Source: Isoetes engelmannii
Lineage: Eukaryota > Streptophyta > Lycopodiopsida > Isoetales > Isoetaceae
Reading direction: 5' to 3'
NCBI GenBank assembly: GCA_011763485.2
Contig: JAANSK020285157.1
Span: 1 to 20,326, forward strand
DNA length: 20,326 nt
Below, in pieces: positions 18,209 through 20,326 of the stretch. The position numbers and the translations under genes were made by a program. The notes under the pieces were generated by a model. The model saw nothing but the letters and a program-made list of their open reading frames with translations. It was not told the DNA's origin and did not search any database. How positions within the stretch are numbered: position 1 is the first letter of the stretch; each line of letters begins with the position of its first letter.

Positions 18209-18295
18209 TAAAATATAGATATAATGAAGCTTCTAGTCACATTTGCCCCTGCATTCAGTGCAGGGAAAGGAAGTACTTAAGATAAAAAAGCTTAC
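18209..18295 (-). other. Intron 2 of the MED11-like gene
   Basis: Donor GTAAG directly after the Lys codon of 'FMQSMK', acceptor AG directly before 'DIQT'. It is 87 nt, phase 0. The splice joins 'CREFMQSMK' to 'DIQ', as in plant MED11. Confidence 0.8.
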
Positions 18296-18412
18296 TTTCA
18301 TCGATTGCATAAATTCACGACATTGAGAACCAATTATATCATCCTTGCGACCTCCAGCAGTATCAAACTCTTCCATCACGCCTCCTGCTAATTTCAGTGC
18401 ATGCACTATCCT

Positions 18413-18636
18413 CTAAAACCCAAAATCCTTGCCATTTTAGCAAATTCATGTAAAGAGTCCCTTTGCCTAATGCAACTTTTAAGTGAACACAGTTACTTTG
18501 TTTAATGCTGCAATAATCTATCATGTTTTGTGCAATAATTTGGTGCATTCACATAATATCGATTTAAAACAGCTCCCCTTATATATATATTCAAGATGAC
18601 ACCAAAATAGAAAAATATGATCATATAGAACTCTAC
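18413..18636 (-). other. Intron 1 of the MED11-like gene
   Basis: Donor GTAGAG after 'LVEK', acceptor TTTTAG before 'RIVHAL'. It is 224 nt, phase 0. The junction recreates the conserved 'VEKRIV' motif. Confidence 0.8.
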
Positions 18637-19387
18637 CTTCTCCACAAGGTAGAGACGCTGAAGCGAAATTGATTGTGTTCATGTTTCTCTTTCTGCCATC
18701 TCAAGACCTCCTACTAAGGACAAAGATGGGAACCATAAAAAATGGCTAGAAATTAGGAGTTAAAATTCTCCATCCTCATCCACCATTTAAGAATCCACAT
18801 CATAAACAGGAGAATGAAATAGCAGGACTTATAGGGTTTGCCATCTAGGGTAGCAGCAGGACTTATAGGGTTTGCCATATAGGGGGGCTTATTTTCATTA
18901 GGCTGCTGATGAGAACTTCAATCGAGCAGCTTACATCAACCTTCAGTTGTTTCAAAGCCATGGATTTAGCTTAATAAGAGATCTCGGACGGACATGTACA
19001 AGCAATCCCTTAAAAAAAAAGGGGATGGTCTGAGCTAAAGAAAGACAGGGAGATGCTGATGAAACTAATGCATCATCTTTATATTCTTCTAGTAGGCGAA
19101 AACAATAAAATTTCTTTCTTTCTTCTTTCTTTCTCTCCTATTCTGTACTATATTAGTCTGAGATATGGCTTTTCATACTATTCACAAATTTTTTAAGAAA
19201 TATCGCGTACCTGTGTGCAGCACTGGACCTGCGCGCCGGAAAGCAAAACCTAAAAGGTCTGGCCTTTTCAAAATGACGAGGATGTCGCGTTTGCTTGAAA
19301 TGGTTAGCCATCGCTGTATCGGACACCATAGTAGTTTTACTCCTATGTTCAGGGCCCAGAATCATGGTGAGTACTAGTAACAGTGCC

Positions 19388-19450
19388 CAGCGTTGCTGGG
19401 CATGGGTAAATGATGTAGAGAAATACATTGTTGTTATTGTTGTTGTTGTG
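19388..19450 (+). repeat. Small hairpin followed by (GTT)-rich tail
   Basis: CCCAGCGTTGCTGGG can fold into a perfect short stem-loop. About 30 bases later a run of GTT/ATT units follows 'GAGAAATACATT'. A hairpin just before a simple-repeat tail is a common form of LINE and SINE 3' ends, but the body upstream is not recognised. Confidence 0.45.
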
Positions 19451-19710
19451 CAGAGCATATGCCAAAGTCATGATGTTGTCTGAGATGGTATAGATCATTT
19501 TATGTTAGACGTGTTTTGAATTGAAAAAGTGTTTGTTTTTTATAAGATCATGTACAATAGAAACAATGCGCATCATTGCTAGGCACAATGGTGTAATCTT
19601 CCACGATTAGAAACTATTAATGGTGGATAAATTCTATATTCCACCATAACTCCAAGTAGGTAACTTCAATTTTCAATGCCAAAATCTTGGAGTGTTTCAT
19701 TCAGACAGTA

Positions 19711-19875
19711 TTTTGCTTCGTAATTCTTGTGTTTTGTTCATATCAAATAGCATGTGCCTTTGCTTCTTAATACTTGTCTTTTGCTTTCTAATTCTTGTGT
19801 TATATTTAGATCAAATAGTATGTGTCTTTGCTTCTTAATTCTTGTATTTTGTTTATGTGTCTTTGCTTCTTTTGT
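19711..19875 (+). repeat. Diverged AT-rich repeats with the unit TTTGCTTCTTAATTCTTGT
   Basis: The unit, or close variants, begins near 19712, 19759, 19780, 19827 and 19862. It is joined twice to a second word, 'ATCAAATAG.ATGTG.C', giving a higher-order period of about 70 bp. Confidence 0.75.
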
Positions 19876-19895
19876 TCTTTTCTATTTGATATTCA

Positions 19896-20177
19896 ATGGT
19901 AGGGCATATTTGTAAGATAATTGACAAATGCCATGGTGAGAACTATGGTGACATAGGATATGATCTGCTCTTCAAAAAGACATGCATGGTCAACAACGTA
20001 GCTACTATATTTTCATTTTTGGCTACACTCAATGGAGCAATGCCAATTGGAACAAAAACAATTTCTATTGACATAAGGACCTGCATTGTTACAATACAAC
20101 GCACGGTCTACTTAGATGAGCTCAACAGCAAAGTAGATAGAGTCAACAAAATCCCTCACCCATTTTGGTGTCAATAG
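19896..20177 (+). CDS. Unrecognised 93-codon open frame
   Basis: The frame opens at 19896 with a non-ATG codon (GTA/TTG type context) and ends at TAG 20175-20177. It encodes 'HICKIIDKCHGENYGDIGYD', 'LFKKTCMVNNVATIFSFLAT', 'MPIGTKTISIDIRTCIV' and 'VYLDELNSKVDRVNKI'. I recognise no domain, signal peptide or clear membrane segment beyond a short hydrophobic stretch around 'ATIFSFLATL'. The opposite strand also has a 44-codon ATG frame here. It follows an AT-rich repeat and may be a transposon fragment. Confidence that it is a real gene is low. Confidence 0.2.
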   Translation: MVGHICKIIDKCHGENYGDIGYDLLFKKTCMVNNVATIFSFLATLNGAMPIGTKTISIDIRTCIVTIQRTVYLDELNSKVDRVNKIPHPFWCQ

Positions 20178-20326
20178 GCAGGAAGCCCCTGCTATGCATA
20201 AAACAAATCTGTTAGATGAGAACTAACAGGAACATCTCTAATAAGAACCGTGTAGAAACCATTTGCTAGGTCTGTTCACATGCTCATGAATCCTCTATAT
20301 AGATCATTTAACTCTATAAAATGGAA

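Larger units (their letters stand above)
18046..18699 (-). pseudogene. MED11: Mediator subunit MED11, three exons, one nonsense and one frameshift
   Basis: Exon 1 is 18699-18637 ('MAERET', TGA, 'TQSISLQRLYLVEK'), exon 2 is 18412-18296 ('RIVHALKLAGGVMEEF', then 'IIGSQCREFMQSMK'), and exon 3 is 18208-18046 ('DIQTMLHEEVKGMCENRP', then 'KLECVVDQLKDM', stop TAA). Both introns have GT-AG ends: GTAGAG at 18636, AG before 18412, GTAAG at 18295, AG before 18208. All are phase 0. The blocks 'LQRL..VEKRIV..L.LAGGVM' and 'CREFM' match plant MED11, a head-module subunit of Mediator in the nucleus that pairs with MED22. Length, about 113 codons, is normal. Two lesions are seen: TGA at 18681-18679 (codon 7) and an extra G in the GGG at 18182-18180, which shifts the frame after 'HEE'. 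Retained introns argue against a retrocopy. It is either a recent unprocessed pseudogene or a real gene with two sequence errors. Confidence 0.85.
18700..19895. other. Upstream flank of MED11-like gene and retroelement-like debris
   Basis: No gene is recognised. Seen here: a short direct repeat, 'GCAGGACTTATAGGGTTTGC' (at 18822-18841 and 18853-18872), a TTTC-rich tract at about 19110-19135, a hairpin with GTT-rich tail at 19388-19450, and the AT-rich diverged repeat at 19711-19875. The promoter of the minus-strand MED11-like gene would lie just above 18700, but no clear element is visible. Confidence 0.5.

Noticed and set aside
19153-19458. Overlapping open frames of 101 (minus) and 70 (plus) codons upstream of MED11
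   Set aside because: They overlap each other and a simple-repeat tail (runs of Thr from GTT/ACA units), with no recognisable domain.

Overview
This window looks like repeat-rich nuclear DNA of a land plant. It is AT-rich, its host-type genes have GT-AG introns, and it is crowded with decayed transposons. Two host-type proteins are recognisable: the Mediator subunit MED11, and a large Fe(II)/2-oxoglutarate (2OG) oxygenase of the 'FYADCEHEV' type. The low gene density and the LINE and PIF/Harbinger types would fit a fern or lycophyte, but that placement is a guess. I found no intact protein-coding gene. Every recognisable coding region carries stops or frameshifts.

Layout. (1) Positions 1-2514 hold a degraded LINE on the minus strand: APE-type endonuclease tail, linker, reverse transcriptase (RT) with an internal deletion, and C-terminal region. 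(2) 2515-3604 has short tandem duplications and an A-rich tract. (3) 3605-6587 is a degenerate two-exon Fe2OG oxygenase gene on the plus strand. Its intron junction reads perfectly and its last exon has no lesions. (4) 6588-13120 is a composite PIF/Harbinger DNA transposon. Two element copies lie in opposite orientation around a spacer of about 106 bp. Each copy has a Myb/SANT-like gene at the outside and a DDE transposase gene at the inside, and both genes are broken in both copies. A further directly repeated right end (12714-13120) follows. The left end begins immediately after the TAA stop codon of the oxygenase gene. (5) 13121-14387 holds a candidate tRNA-derived SINE head, a diverged tandem repeat and an (ATTCT)14 microsatellite. 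(6) 14388-15110 is a second 3' fragment of the same LINE family on the plus strand. (7) 15111-18045 has a compound microsatellite and no recognisable gene. (8) 18046-18699 is a three-exon MED11 gene on the minus strand with one in-frame stop and one frameshift. (9) 18700-20326 has retroelement-like tails, an AT-rich diverged repeat and one unrecognised 93-codon open frame.

The most interesting structure is the PIF/Harbinger inverted repeat, with arms of about 2.5 and 3.5 kb and a short loop. If transcribed across the loop it would form a long hairpin RNA covering both the transposase and the Myb-like gene. That resembles the maize Mu killer locus, which silences MuDR. This regulatory role is inference. 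The inverted repeat itself, its internal deletion, the later tandem duplication, and the independent nonsense mutations at one tryptophan codon are read directly from the sequence.
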